Shown here piece after piece: positions 47,186 to 60,629 of a DNA stretch of 64,000 nt. The notes beneath the pieces were generated by a model that was given only the letters and a program-made list of their open reading frames with translations, was not told where the DNA came from and ran no database searches. This stretch comes from Cacajao melanocephalus (lineage: Eukaryota > Chordata > Mammalia > Primates > Pitheciidae). The first letter of the stretch is position 1; every line of letters begins with the position of its first letter. The DNA is taken from NCBI GenBank assembly GCA_963573385.1, contig CAUYLG010026801.1, forward strand, positions 54,949 to 118,948, read 5' to 3'. Both the position numbers and the translations under genes were made by a program.

Positions 47186-48893
47186 AACCAAATAATTAAA
47201 TGTAATTATGTGAAGAATGGAAGCACATTTTTAGGAAAATTAAAAAGTTGTATAGGGATGCCAGTTGACTTGTCATATGCAAAATAATACAGCAATGAAG
47301 TTAAATTTCCTGAGTAAGAATGGGAAAAAACAGCAAAATCATTTGTTTTCTACCTATGAGCTTCTACATCAAGTGGGAGTCCCCTGTAGGTGAACTGCCT
47401 TATTTCTCAGAACTTTTATAAACGTTTTACTTGAGAAATAAAAATAAACTTTGTATTCCTAATAACATCTTCAAATTTAAAGTTTTATTGAAAATTTTAC
47501 TCTTGAAGTCATGGAACATACAGTAAATTTAAATGTATGTCAAGACCAAGAATTAACATTATTATTTTGAAAAGTACATTTATAAAATAATTCTGTTTGA
47601 AATTAAGAAACAAGTGTTGCCAAAAAGATTGAGGAATCTAGATGTTGTTTTCTCTTTTTTTCAGAATCTCTGCCTAAAGAATGTGGAGTCACTGTTTACA
47701 AGGCAGGGTTTCAGGGGAGTGGTAGCCTGAGCAAGTTAGTTTTGACAGAGGTGCCAGAAATTAGCTAAGACATTTCTGAGACAAAGACTTGATAGGTAGG
47801 ATGAGTAGGTGGAGTGATCCTTATTCCAGGAGAGCCTGGGGTAGGTAGGGCCTGAAGACAGCTTTCACATATATAACAAATTTAACCACAGCAGAGAAGG
47901 CTATTTTTAGTCCTACCTTTATAATCAAATATTGGATTATAATCAAGCTCTTATATTCAAATAGTTGCCTATATCTACTTTTACATATTTGGTGTAATTA
48001 TGACTTTTTAGTGTTTCTTGGCAGTCCATTCTATAGTAAATCCCCAGCATTGAGGATTATAATTCAACATGAGATTTGAGCAGTTGATCAATATCCAAAC
48101 AATATCAATTACTTAATTTTATACTTGTGTTACTGGAAAATAAGTTTCTGTTGAAGTAATTTTCTGTTATACATTTTACCTGTATCATAAACTTTAGGGT
48201 TATATTAATTTTCAACTTTTGCTCTTTAGTATTTAATAATATTTTATGTATTTCGTAACATTTTCAATAAGCATTAAGTATTTAATGTTTGCCATTGACA
48301 TGAGAAATCAGAAAGTGTATAAACATAGGTTGCATTCAATAAGTAAAGAGCTTTACCTTATAGAATAGCAAGAATTCAATTAATTAGGTAATAAGATAGA
48401 AAATTTTCTTCTTTTTTCTAGAAATTGTATAATTAATAGAATCTAATAAGATGTAATACTTCAATAAGTTTAAGTTGAATCAAGTTTTAGATAAGTAATT
48501 ATAGTAAGTAATGAAGAAAAATCCTTCTCAAGTTCTTTTTAATATAAATGAATTATCTTTTACTTTTTTATGCTTAGTCTTATTTTACCATGTTCTGGAA
48601 ATATCTTTATGAGCAGTGTATATTCTATTTATTTATGTATTCTTTTAATAGATATAATGTGTAGAATATGGTACACGTTTAAAATAGACTGTTTATGGCA
48701 AAACACATGGTGCTTACTTCAATAAGCACTGCACAAAGGCTGACTATGGTAAAATAAATATAGCTTATAAAACAGCTTGGAATCAGCATGTGTGTTTTTA
48801 TGTATTTTTTGTTTATTTCACTGTAGATTTATACTAAAGTTTACCGTAATGCTCTTTACTACTTAAAAGATTTAGCTCGAAGATTTTTTTCTT
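47186..48893. other. Unique AT-rich DNA
   Basis: No gene, repeat family or RNA is recognised. Confidence 0.45.
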
Positions 48894-50420
48894 TGACAAA
48901 CATTTATAAGCTCCTACTGGGTGCCAAATACTAGGCAAGGAGTAGGATATAAAATAGAAAAAAAAGGAATAAACAAAACTTTTATGAATCTTAAAAATTA
49001 GCGTTTGATAAAATTTTAAATAAGTGAGCATGCAAAGGAATGTATGATTATAAATCGTGATAAGGATTATAATAGAAAAATAAAAACACATGAGAAAGGA
49101 TGAAGGGATCAACTTTATATCGTATCAAGAAGTGTCTTGTAGGAAGTAATATTCAAATTGTGATGTGAAGGATAGATAAAAATTTCTAGAGCATAGGGCT
49201 GGGATTAAATTAGTTAGAAATTGTAGAAGTTGGCCAAGATAATAAATCTTTATCTGATTTTAGATGAAAAACCATTTTACATAGAGGAGTGCATAATCCC
49301 ATTATACTCTTACAAGATTACCTTGTGTGTCTTGTGGAAAATGGACTTAGACTTGAATGGAGTCATTTGTGTGTATGTGTATGTATGACAATATGTGGTG
49401 TGATGCAGATCATCTCTTGATGGATTGAATGGGGCTGGTGAGAGAGATAGAGGCTTTAAGAATGTCCCAGTTTGGGAACGTGAGCAAATGCAAACAAGTG
49501 TTGCCTTTATTGAGATCAAGAAGTGAGAAAAGGAACAAGTTGATGGAAGGATCAGAAGTGATAGACAGATAGACAGATGATAGATAGATAGATAATTTAA
49601 GTTAGTGTCATTGCCACATAAATGGTATTTAAAACAATGGGAATAAAATATATTGCTTGAGAAAAGAAAATAAGTATTCAGCACTGAGCCATGAGGAATA
49701 TCAGCAGTCAGTAATTAGAGAATTAGGGAAAAAGAGAAAATGGTAGAGGGATAGTAGAAGGTAACTAGCAGATGGTGGAGTGAGCAAAGCTAGAGAGGAA
49801 AAAGGGAGGGATAGGAAGGAGACAAAAAAGGAGAGAGATTTAAGTATAATATGTTCAGTCAATTTGTGTAAAATGAACATAGAAAAAAGTTTGTGATTTG
49901 ACAGACACAGAGGTTATTGGTGGTCTTAGAAATGTAGTATTTGGGGTTGTAAGGGGGGTATGATTGGAATGGGTGGCTCTTTCAAGAATTTTGGACATGA
50001 GTGAGAGATGAGAAATTAGATATTTGAAGGAGATGTGGATTTGGTTGTGTTTATCTTAAAATGAGATTCACTATAGGATGTTTGTATGTTGTAATATTTC
50101 ATTAGAGAAGAATGCTGAAGATTCAGGAGAAAGAAGTATTTAAGAAAACCTAAATTAGAAGGAAGGGAATGGCCTCTAGAACACAGATGGTTAGATGAAT
50201 TTTTAATAGGAAGAGAGATACCTTCACTGCTTTAATGAATAAGATAATAGAAACAATATATTTAGAACCATGTAGAGTTACAGACTTTGGATAAAATATG
50301 AAGGAGTTTCAAATGTCTTCTATTTTCTCAATGAAATGTGATGCAAGATTTCATTGGAATTTAACAAGGGCATTAAGTTACTACAGTAATGGAAAGACAT
50401 ACTACGAGAAAGTTTGCCTA
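48894..50420 (-). mobile_element. Long L2 LINE fossil, antisense
   Basis: About 1.5 kb collinear with antisense L2. It runs from the terminus (ACAAACATTTATAAGCTCCT, CTACTGGGTGCCAAATACTA) through the reverse-transcriptase region (GTCATTGCCACATAAATGGT, ATTTTCTCAATGAAATGTGA). A (GATA)n tract at 49558-49592 lies inside. All frames are broken; the 124-codon antisense frame at 49310-49684 lies in the coding strand of L2 but carries no motif I can defend. Confidence 0.65.
49558..49592. repeat. (GATA)n / (GACA)n microsatellite
   Basis: GATAGACAGATAGACAGATG followed by ATAGATAGATAGATAA, within the L2 fossil. Confidence 0.9.
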
Positions 50421-50677
50421 GGCTCCATCTTTGCGTGCATTCCAAGTCAGTAACACTAAAAGAAGTGAAAACTCCAAGGTTTTTGTTTCATTTTTGTCTT
50501 GGATTTAACCTCTTTGCTCTGATACTGGTATTTTATCTGAACTCAACACTTAACTTGTCGAAACAAAACAAAACATCATGTCTTTCTTTGCTACCCATAT
50601 ATGGATATTCAGCATTAGAATAAAATACAATTTTGTGTTGTTCCTTATAAATAAAATATATTTTCTTAAAAATACAA

Positions 50678-50912
50678 ATATATGTGATTTTTGGCCTTAA
50701 TAACTTCATGTACATATATACCTATGTAACTGTCTGTAAATGTATATATGATATTTAGTCTTCATATAGTCATATGTATGCATCTATACATATACATATA
50801 TGTACATACGTTCATATTCATATATATACATATAAACATACATACATTTATGTACATTATATGTGAAGTTAAGGCCAAAAATCATATACATACAGTTACA
50901 TATGTATAATAC
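50678..50912. repeat. Complex inverted repeat around a TA/CA-rich core
   Basis: The left arm contains GATTTTTGGCCTTAATAAC (50686-50704). The right arm contains GTTAAGGCCAAAAATC (50868-50883), its reverse complement apart from a 3-base gap. TGTACA is repeated on the inner side of both arms. A second shared piece, TATGTAACTGT (50723-50733), has its complement ACAGTTACATA at 50892-50902, but on the outer side. The spacer is about 135 bp of TATACATA-type sequence. Confidence 0.85.
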
Positions 50913-50999
50913 ATGTATTCTTATAGAATGACATATATATTATACATTTATGTATAATATATATTCCTATAGAAGATAATCAGTAGCTTAAACTAAGAA

Positions 51000-51779
51000 A
51001 AGAAGCAATCCATATATAAATCCATATATAAATCTCTGATCTGTAATTCACATACTTTTACAAAAGTAGTCTGAATAATTATATTTTGTAGTCTATGTAG
51101 AAAAACTAAAATAGGAGCATATGTGAATGTCTCATAGTACATTTTACTTTTTAAACACATATATCTGCACAATGGTTACCTTAAAGAAACTTGTAAAATA
51201 GCATGCTATGTAATAGTATCTATTTTTCCTGCAGTCATGCAGAAATTGCAGTCGCTTTTATTTTGCAGATGAATAATCCTAAGCAAGGAGAAAAATCAGT
51301 GTTCTTTTTCATATTTGGTTTGCAGAGTCACTTTACCCTAAATACCTTACAAAATCTGTCTGAAAATTATCATTTAAATTGGCTCCTAAATTTCAGCATC
51401 TGAACATAATTCTCCTGTTTTTGTATGGTCAGTGACAGCAACTATAACAGCAACAACAACAAAACTCCAAACTAACAAAAATTATAATGCAAGACAATAA
51501 CAAACAATCAATAACTGAATCTCTATACATTGAAAACATCATTTCTATATCTAGTAAATTAATCTTTAATATGTTTAAATGGTTGAATATTTTAGTGTTT
51601 CTTTTCACTTATGAAAGGGCTTTAAAGTATTTTAAAGGATATAACAGGTATGAAAGCAATATTTAGCAGATTTTCACTTAACCCTATTAACATCTGTCTG
51701 CATTATCTGCTTCCTCTAAATATTATATTTTTGCCTTTAAAATCAGCATTCCTTCAATTGCCTCATAGCTATTTTCTAT
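51000..51779. other. AT-rich unique DNA
   Basis: A small direct duplication CCATATATAAAT lies near 51010-51033. No gene is seen. Confidence 0.5.
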
Positions 51780-52410
51780 CCAAAATCTGATGGGATAGAG
51801 CATTTCCAGTGAGGAGATCATATTTTACCAGAAGCACCATTTCCCAGCACTCTTTTCTGGTAGAAGCTGGGTTCCTGGTGGAAATGATGCTGCTACTAGG
51901 ATGATCTGAAGTATTCTGGAGAGAGACCTTCTGCTCAGTTACCATTCAAGCTGGAACCTGCTATGACAGTTGTCAACAGTGCCCTTTCTGATGTCTCCCA
52001 GTTGTGTTCCATTTAGAATAAGTACTTAAAGAGACACCTGCTAGGAAAGCCAGAATAGAGGAGCTGCATGATTCTGGCAAACATATGTAGACAATAATAT
52101 CCCTTTCCTACCTTGGGCAATAACTTAATAAAGCCTTTAAGACAACAGAATCTTAAGTAGTCATCCTTTCTGTTGTTGATGAGAAGGAGGGATATGGATA
52201 CCAGCATCAAAACTTTCTTTGTGTGCCTACAGCTGTGATCTGGGCACTACCACGTTATCCTGCTGCTATGACTCTCCAGCCATATGCTGCCGTTTATAGT
52301 ACAGCCTATGATTCAGGCTGCAGTGCTTGTGAAATTGGCGTAAAGGCTGTCATCACTGTACTGTATACACCCTGCAAGACAGATTTTTCTTCTTCCTATG
52401 AAAATTAGAC
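51780..52410. other. Less AT-rich unassigned block
   Basis: Compositionally more balanced than its surroundings and not a repeat I recognise. The 61-codon sense frame at 52223-52408 has no homology I can name. It could be an old transposon, a conserved non-coding element, or ordinary sequence. Confidence 0.35.
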
Positions 52411-53799
52411 AAGATCCACCAAATGTCAAGCATATAGATGATATATATTCTAAATATATAAAGGTGTACCATTCAAGAGGAGCAAAATATTATTTATTAG
52501 TTATCACCTAGGGAGAAGTATAAAGACAATCTATTAACAGAAAGAGAAATAAAGTGACCCAACCCAAACCTATTAAAGTTTTCTGGTAAAAAAGGAAAAG
52601 CATGTAAACATGATAGACTAAGTATTTGGATCAATGTGGTGTGGAGGAGTGATCTGCTTTTCAACATTAGTGTTTAAATGGAAAACAAAAATCAAAAATT
52701 AGCTTCAAATTTCAGAAGCCTGATTTTAATTTTGTCTTTATTCTCAGGAATTAAACAATGAAAACATGATAATAAAGATGGTCCTATGGATAAAAACAAA
52801 GGTAAAATAAACTCTCTGCACTTTCCCAAACATCAGATTTACCCTTTATTACTTGATTACAGATGAAGTGTAATATCCTGGACTAGATACAGGTCATACA
52901 AGTGACAAATTACAGTTTGTATCTGTTTTTCCCATCTACCCTGACTTCCAGCTAAAGGGACTTGTTTTACCTGCCTTGCCTAAATGTTGACTTCTGTTGT
53001 TCATACTCGTCTTAAGCCTTGCAGGGTTTATGGAACTGCTACTCTGAGTAAAATATTGTATGTATGGTAAGATGGTATGTGTCTTATGGAAGGTGATCTG
53101 CAGTTTATTTATGAAAAGTCATTTGAAACTCAATTATTTTACTGGAAAAAATCCAGGGACTGAAAGATTTCCATAGAGAAAATGAGTTTCACCCAAAGGG
53201 CTCAGATAATCCTCAAACTATACTTATATGAAAGGTTCCCAGTATAACTTTAAATACATCTCCAGTTTAGGTGTTCTTTAGATTGGCTACTTGACATAGA
53301 CTACTACCATATCTTCTACACATTTCTATTAATTATTTAAAATAAATAATATTTTTTTCCTCCAGTACTTAAAACTAAAATAAATAAATAATTGCATGCA
53401 ACTGAAAAGTAATTTGCCAATGAGGGGATGTTAGAATTGAAGAATATCAATTAGATCGATCGGAGGAGACAGTAGGCAGTTTGTGTATTTTTTCCTTGAA
53501 GGACAGAACCTCTCTGTCTCCTGTCTTACTTTGCACGTGTCCTATCTTTCAGCAGAAATATTTTCTTGAAGGCCCAATTTTTCTCTACCAATTTTACCTT
53601 CTTATCCTACCTTTAAAAATGTAGCAAATTCACCTCTTACAGACTGTTTTCTGTGATTAACTATATCTCACCGATTACTGAATTGCTCTTCCACAGTTTT
53701 ATTTAGAAATGTATTACTTTCCACTAATTGTAAAGTTCCTCTTGGAGGGGGATTATATCATAGCACTTGGTATATAAATATATTGCCTCTTACCATACT
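52411..53799. other. AT-rich unique DNA
   Basis: No gene or repeat is recognised. An unusual GATCGATCGG occurs at about 53453-53462. Confidence 0.45.
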
Positions 53800-53935
53800 T
53801 TATGGCAATTATTTCTGTTTCCTCTACTATACTGAGATCTTCCCAAGGTCAAGTACATTCTTTTTGTATTCCTGGCACCTAGTTATCTGGTTCCTGGCAT
53901 GTAGTGTGTACGTAATAAAGGTTTGCTGAATGAGA
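53800..53935 (+). mobile_element. L2 3' end, sense
   Basis: GAGATCTTCCCAAGGTCAAG, TATTCCTGGCACCTAGTTAT, and TAATAAAGGTTTGCTGAATG are the sense L2 terminus. Confidence 0.8.
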
Positions 53936-54129
53936 GCATTAACAATACAGAAATGACTGTTGAAAGATTCTTCTATCTCCTTGTACCCTGTTCCACCTAA
54001 CTCTTATCCTTGCTTCTCTTTATCCTTGCTCTAAAAAAATGTTTAGCATTAACTAGATTTTTTGAATTTCTCAGAAATGATTTTCTGCTTCCTGAACAGC
54101 AGATATCCTATATCAGCAAAGTGTTTAAA

Positions 54130-54345
54130 ATTGTGCTTTGATAGTGTTGCATTTCACTAGCTGGGTGCACTTGGACAAGGTATTTAACATATCTGTGTTT
54201 TTCTTTTCCTAACAATCAAATGGAAATGATAATACCTGTCTACCTAGTGGGATGGTCTTTAGTTTAAATAACTTCAGACACATAAGGCATTTAGGACAAT
54301 GTCTAACACAGAGTAAATGTTGAAGTTGATCTTAGCTATTATTAG
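54130..54345 (+). mobile_element. MIR SINE, sense
   Basis: CACTAGCTGGGTGCACTTGG, ACAAGGTATTTAACATATCT, GGAAATGATAATACCTGTCT and AACACAGAGTAAATGTTGAA are collinear with MIR. Confidence 0.85.
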
Positions 54346-57300
54346 TCTTTATCCTAACAAAAAATCCATTGAGATAATATGTCATTAGAATGGACTGTAT
54401 CTTCCTTCCCAAATAATTCATATTTTATTGACATCTTTCCAAATAGCCTTAAAAGTAATTCTGATTGTTATAATTCACTAATTTAAGATAATTTATATTT
54501 CTGCTTTCTATGGCATGGCCTATCCATGTTTCTTCTGTTCACTATAAATTCCAGGAGGATAGACAGAGATGCTTTATCAGCATTTATCATGCTAGTTCAT
54601 GGTGAAGATAAGGACTTTTTAATGGAAGCTTTAAACCCACAATTTTCTTTTATTAGTTTAGTACAATGATTAATATTCTCAAAATAAACAAAGGAGTAAA
54701 AGCCTAAGCATCTCTAACATAGACAGGCTTTTATTAGTGTCATATCAAAAGTCATTTAACTACTATGTGGTTAAAACTGTCTTATTTAAACCGGGTTATG
54801 TCATAACACTGTTGCAGAAAAGGTGAATAGTTCATATTGTACTGCCTGTTCAGTCGCTCACAATTAAACTCCACAATATGAAATTTCACTGTAAAGCTGT
54901 TTTCAACTCTCAATTGGCCTAAGAACTGAAATTCTGTGCAACTTGTCATTTATGAATGGGATTTGTTTCTAAAATGTGTAATTAAGCTCAATTGTTTGAA
55001 ACCAGAAAGATGCTTTAATGTGATTTAAGGAGTTAGGCGGATAGGCTAGGTCACAAACAATTTGCCTATAAATTACCTCAAGAAACAGTTCTATGGAATA
55101 TTACTAATACATAACTGTAATATTGGAAAATGCCTTCAGAAGTTAAAAATGAGATGCCAAGACTGCCTCACCCTCAACTCTGGACTGTAATCTCCCCACT
55201 TCCCTTTCCGATCCAATTTCTGTACAGATAGAGGAATGTCTTCCTTATTACAAGACTGTAATTTAAAGCTGAAATTTGAACCAGGTAGGGATTAGAGTGA
55301 CTCTGAAAGGGGGTTGTAACTTGAAAGGGAGGGAGAGAATAGGGTTAGGTCAGGGAAAACAGAACTGAGATTCTATTCTCTACAATCCTTTGCAGCTACT
55401 CCCTTACCTCAGTAGCTTCCACAGTTGGGGGCACACTCCCTGAGAGGTAGTTGAGATGATGCATGGTAGTGTGTGGAATATATTAAACTTTCAATTCATT
55501 TGTTTCTTGGAGATAAGAAATAAATTTAACCTTCTGGTATTTGAAATACAGACAGACTCACCCCCATTGTGGTCATACGCAGCTTTGTAAGGTATGCTGA
55601 GGGAAGAGTAGGCGAACTCTAACATGGAAGATAGCGGATCCTTTATCACACATTTGCTTTCAGGGTAACTATCATGTTCCAGCTTCCAGTTTCCATACTC
55701 CTATTAAGTAAAATAACAATCCTATTATTATGTTGTAACTAAACTCATTCTCAACAAGTGGAGATGTGTTTGTTTTCAAATGGACAGTGTGCAGAAGTAA
55801 ACATAATATAAGCAAATACTAACAAACATTGGGAAAATGGCTTCTCTACCTTTAGAATAAGTTTTATGTCAGATACATTATACTTTTTAAAACCTAACAT
55901 GATCTATCTGATCCAATAAGAATACCAAAAAAAAATGAAAATGTAAAGGTTATATGAAATCAGATATTAAACTGTCCATCTGTTATGAATGAAGACTTTT
56001 ACCCAAGATTTGTATCATGCCTTGGTAGATGAACGTACATGGACATAATTAAAAATGAATAGATGATTAGAGGTTTATCTTCACATTTTATTTTTTAAAC
56101 TTATTGACATACATGATCAGAGTATTTTGAAATGCTGGCCTAGACAACCATTTTGTCACCTCTTCCTTTTTCTTCGAGGGCTTCCAATATTGGTCTTTTT
56201 TTCCTAGCTGTTTGTGGAATACCATCTAGTCTCATGAGCATTCTTTAATTAAATAGCCGTATTTGGGCATCTTGTTTTTAGCAGTTTGCTTTTGTTTTTG
56301 CTTGTATCAACTTATGGCACTAGAGGGGATAAAAAAATAAAAATGAGCCTTTAGATTTTGGAAGGACTAAAACATTATTTCCAAAGGCCTGATAGTTTTT
56401 AGTATATGGCTGGTGGGAATTAGGAAAAAATGTGATTGCTGAGAATTTGGATCCAAGAACTATGTTCTAGGGAAGCCACAAGAAGAACAAAATGTGGAGC
56501 TCCTCAAAGGGCTAATTCTCCCAGTGATACTACAATTCAGTGAACTAGGACCTGAATTCAAAGGAAGCCAGGTAGCAGTTTCAGAGTATGGTTGCATCTA
56601 GTTATATTTTACAGAGCGTTGATTGGAAAGAAAATGGATATACTAAATGGAAAACAGAGAAGGAAAGAAAGTCTCTGAAGCACTTTTGCTGTTTATCTGA
56701 TACCTGATGAATTTATATTTGCCCATATAATGCATGGACAAAGAAAAGAAAGTGACAAATATTCTAACTTACTTTATTTCTTTATCTTACTTTGTTATTT
56801 TTAAAGGCAGGGGAAGTACTAGTGTGAGTCACAGAGTTAAATTTCAATAAGAATTACTAGTGACTGAAGTTGCAAAAACCAGTTTCAGAGTTTCTATATC
56901 AATGTAATGGAGATGAGAACTATGTCAGAACATTCTTGTGAAAAATAAATGAGATAGCAAACCAGGATTTCAGAGGGATATTTGTTGAAAATGCCATAGA
57001 TCTCAATAGCTAGGCCACATATTAGTTATTTCAGGACTTATTGTAAACTATGCTCTAGTGGTTTGAGAAAAATGAATTTAAAAATATCACAGATATGCTT
57101 GGTAAGGAGAGTAGAAAAAGTCATTTATTAAGCAAAGGAATGACTGAAAACATAATTTGCTTGAATTAAGCCATGTTCTTCTTCAGGATATAATACTAGG
57201 TCACAGTGCAAGGTAAGGAAAGGCCCATCAAAAAACAGGGTGGTAGGCAGAAAAAATACTTTTAAGAGAAAGTTATTAATTATTTTCTAGGTTTTATGAT

Positions 57301-58972
57301 AATAGTCTCCTCCTTCCGATATTTGTGTCTGTAATTATCATTGTATATCTGGTAGAAAAACACAATTATTCTGTTTAACACAGAAGATAATGTAGCTGTG
57401 AATATCTTTCAGTAATTCTATTTCTAAGAACTGGAATAGTTACCTTGTGTAAGTAACTCGATTTCCTGTGTCGCGGTATGAGTCTGTGTGTATGTGTGTG
57501 CATGTATTAGCAATACATTCAGGTGGAGCTTTCTATAATCAGTGTGCAATAATATATGTAAGATTAAGATGCAAACAGTTATCATGGCCCAACTTAATTT
57601 TCTTCCTTGGTGTTAAGAATGTTTCCTTTTGATAGAGGTTATATGCCTAAAACATTTATAATAACATTCATCATATTAAGATCATATTTAATGATCTAAT
57701 ACTATTCTTCTGTATGGTACACCATTGTTTAACAATAGCTCGAAGACTTAACTGTAATGTAATTAGAATAATTGCTTATACAAATTCAAAAAAGCAAGGA
57801 CTAATTTGTTTTTGTTTCTTTAACTAAAATATCTTTGGGGCTTCTAAGTTCTTTTGGATGTATTATTTGACAAGACTTTCTTTCATTTTATTATTCTTGT
57901 TCTGTTTCTGCTCTTCATCAGGACAAACACATGTTCAAGGACACTTTTGAAGGATGGAATTTATGGGCTGCCTGTTCCAGTGTGCATTAGATTTGCAGTC
58001 ATTGAGTAGATTAGTTTAAGCAATTAAAAGAGACACCATATAAACCTTACACAGGCATATAATGATGCCAGGAGGCAGTAATGGCCTTGGAGAATATAAA
58101 TCAAATAATCAGAATAAGATTATATTGTGGTTCCTTTTCAAAAATGCAAAAGAGAAAATATAAACTTTTTCATGCATTCATCCTTGATGTTATTTAATGT
58201 TTTTGAGAAGACAGGAAAATGTAATTTTTAAAAAAAGGATTTTTAAGGACACATCAGTTAACATTATTCTGGAGGTTTCTGTTTGGTTTTGTTTATATTC
58301 ACTTGCATATTGTGGACTACTGTTTGCATAATAAGACCACTGTTATTTCTAGGTAGTCCATGGCTGATTACACATACAAATAACACAATTGTGTATCCTT
58401 TGTGATATACATTATTTTAAATTATGAAAATATCCTGAGTATTCTCAGTGCTGAAGATGAGTGAATCATGGTACAGAGTGTTAGATGACAATTCCACAGT
58501 ATTATACTGCCATTTAAAAGGCAGAAGAGTCTAAAAACATACAATTTGTCCAAATCGACTTCAAATATGCAGAACTGTGGTTAGAAAGCTGAGCTCATGT
58601 GTGGCCACAGATCTGCACAACTTAGCCCCCTTTGATCAATATCTAGGACTGACACAATTGCACAGTGATCTGCATAGATAAGATGGTCAAATAATTAGAC
58701 TGAATAGGCAGTAATTCTGACACTGATCATTATAGGCTAGACATAAGAATTCGATATAGGTTAGCCCTTTAAAATAAATGAAAAAATGCCCTCAGTGTCT
58801 TGTATATATAATGGAGATGGGGAGTGGAGTGGAGTGGGGAATATCAAATTTCACTGCCAGAAACACTCCTACTGCCCTCTAAAAATGTTAAGATCAGTCT
58901 CAAAATTGGGAAGGGATCCAGAGTGAGAACTAAGGAGAAAAATCCTGGGTATGTGTGAGAATGGGGACTAAG
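54346..58972. other. Unique DNA, no gene seen
   Basis: About 4.6 kb with no confidently recognised repeat. Blocks at 54780-55080 and 57950-58080 are more balanced in composition and could be conserved non-coding sequence, which I cannot test. GT-rich stretch at 57485-57507; weak reversed-MIR wording near 58500-58560. Confidence 0.4.
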
Positions 58973-58984
58973 CTTTTTTTTATC

Positions 58985-59297
58985 TGTTTTTTTTTTTTTT
59001 TTTTTTTTTGGAATTTTTTAGACAGGGTCTCACTCCTAGGCTTGAGTGCTGTGGCTCGAACTCCTGTAAGCTTGAATCCTGGGCTCAAGCAATTCTTTCA
59101 TCTCAGCCTCCCCAGTAGTCAGGACTACACATATGCATCACTACACCTGATTGACTTTTATTATTTATTATTTTTTGTAGAGATAGGGATCTGGCTATGT
59201 TACCCATGCTGGTCCTGAACTCCTGGCCTCAAATGATCCACCCTTCTTGCCCCCCAAAATTCTGGGATTACTGGTCTGAGTTACCATGCCCAGTGTT
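58985..59297 (-). mobile_element. AluJ-like SINE, antisense
   Basis: A T-run (58987-59009) is followed by TTAGACAGGGTCTCACTCC, TGGGCTCAAGCAATTCTTTC, the TTTTTGTAGAGATAGGGATC middle region and TTCTGGGATTACTGGTCTGA, ending CATGCCCAGT. Divergence is J-type. The 87-codon sense frame is Alu antisense sequence. Confidence 0.92.
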
Positions 59298-60629
59298 TAA
59301 TTCTTTAATTTTTTTCTTAAGGGCAGCTGAAGAAATAGCTTGCTATTCTTAGTATGCATGAAAACCTACATAATGCTACACATTTCAACAAATTATTTTT
59401 TAGGTTCTTCTGAAGTGAAAATTGTGTGAAAGTAATAATCATCACACTATCTCTAGTTGTAATGCCACTAGATTTTCTGAAATTCTGATCAGTTTCAGGA
59501 CTCATCAACCTGGAACAACTTGCCTAGGTGTGAGATGATCTAGTTTCCTTTTGCAAGAATATCTAAGTGAGGTTTGGTTTTCCATTTCTTCTTTCAGAGT
59601 GTATTTATAATTGCATAAAAAAGGGACAATTGTAACTTAAAAATGCACATGCATTCACATATTTGGACATAACCAAGACCTAAAATATAGTTTTTAATAA
59701 TATGATTAATTTAAGATGTGATTTTCCAGAAAGCACTTTTACTTTAAACTTTCCTTCTCCAAAATAAAAAGCAACTAATTATGTTTTGAGGGTATATACA
59801 TACCACATTTCAGATTTGTATATGAAGAAAATCTCATAACTGATATTAAGAAAACATTTAACTTCTATAATTGATTTTGTGTATATCTGTGAAAATGGAA
59901 TTTTGACATAAAAATCCCATTTTAGATGCTTTAGGTTAAAGCACAAATGTTTCTGAGATTTTGGCTAATAAATACTATAAAGTGAATCAATCAGTGCTTG
60001 TTATTGAAAAAACGGTTTGAAAGAGAGGTATTTAATTGGTGTGCATAATCCTGTTTCATGCAGAAAGTGTTGGGCAAGAAAGTCAAATTGAGATTTCTCA
60101 ATCATAGTATTGAAATTCAAGAGTACTGTACAATATCCTTTCACCTGACAGGATTATGCTATCAACATAATTGTAGGCTCTAGACTGTAGTGATTTCAAT
60201 TTATTATTACTACATAAGCTGCTGAAAGTAACAATGGGCAATAAGATATTGAAATGGAAAGTGTCCACATATACCATTCACTTTTTGGAGGCTCTGAATT
60301 CCAAAAAGTCTTAAATGATGGATTCTAAAAAGTAAAAATCAGTGGGATTAACATTGATTCATAGCAAAGTATGGCTTGAAAATTAGGTATGTTGCAAACA
60401 TTAGAAAATCAAATCACTAAGAGGTATTCACAGTAGCAAGAGTACTGAATAAAATTCATTTTCAATTTGGAAAAAATAGATTGGCAGCCTACTGGAATGC
60501 TAAAGAAATAAATTAGCAATGCCAGTATGGCTTTTGACAGTCTTTCCTCTATTCCAGGGAAACAAATAGATGAATATGTTCAATGTGTTAAAGCTAAAGG
60601 GTTCCAGTGATACTTAATGAGAGTCTTTG
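59298..60629. other. AT-rich unique DNA
   Basis: No gene or repeat family is recognised. Confidence 0.45.

Noticed and set aside
52223..52408. 61-codon frame as a conserved peptide
   Set aside because: I cannot match it to any family, so only the composition is reported.
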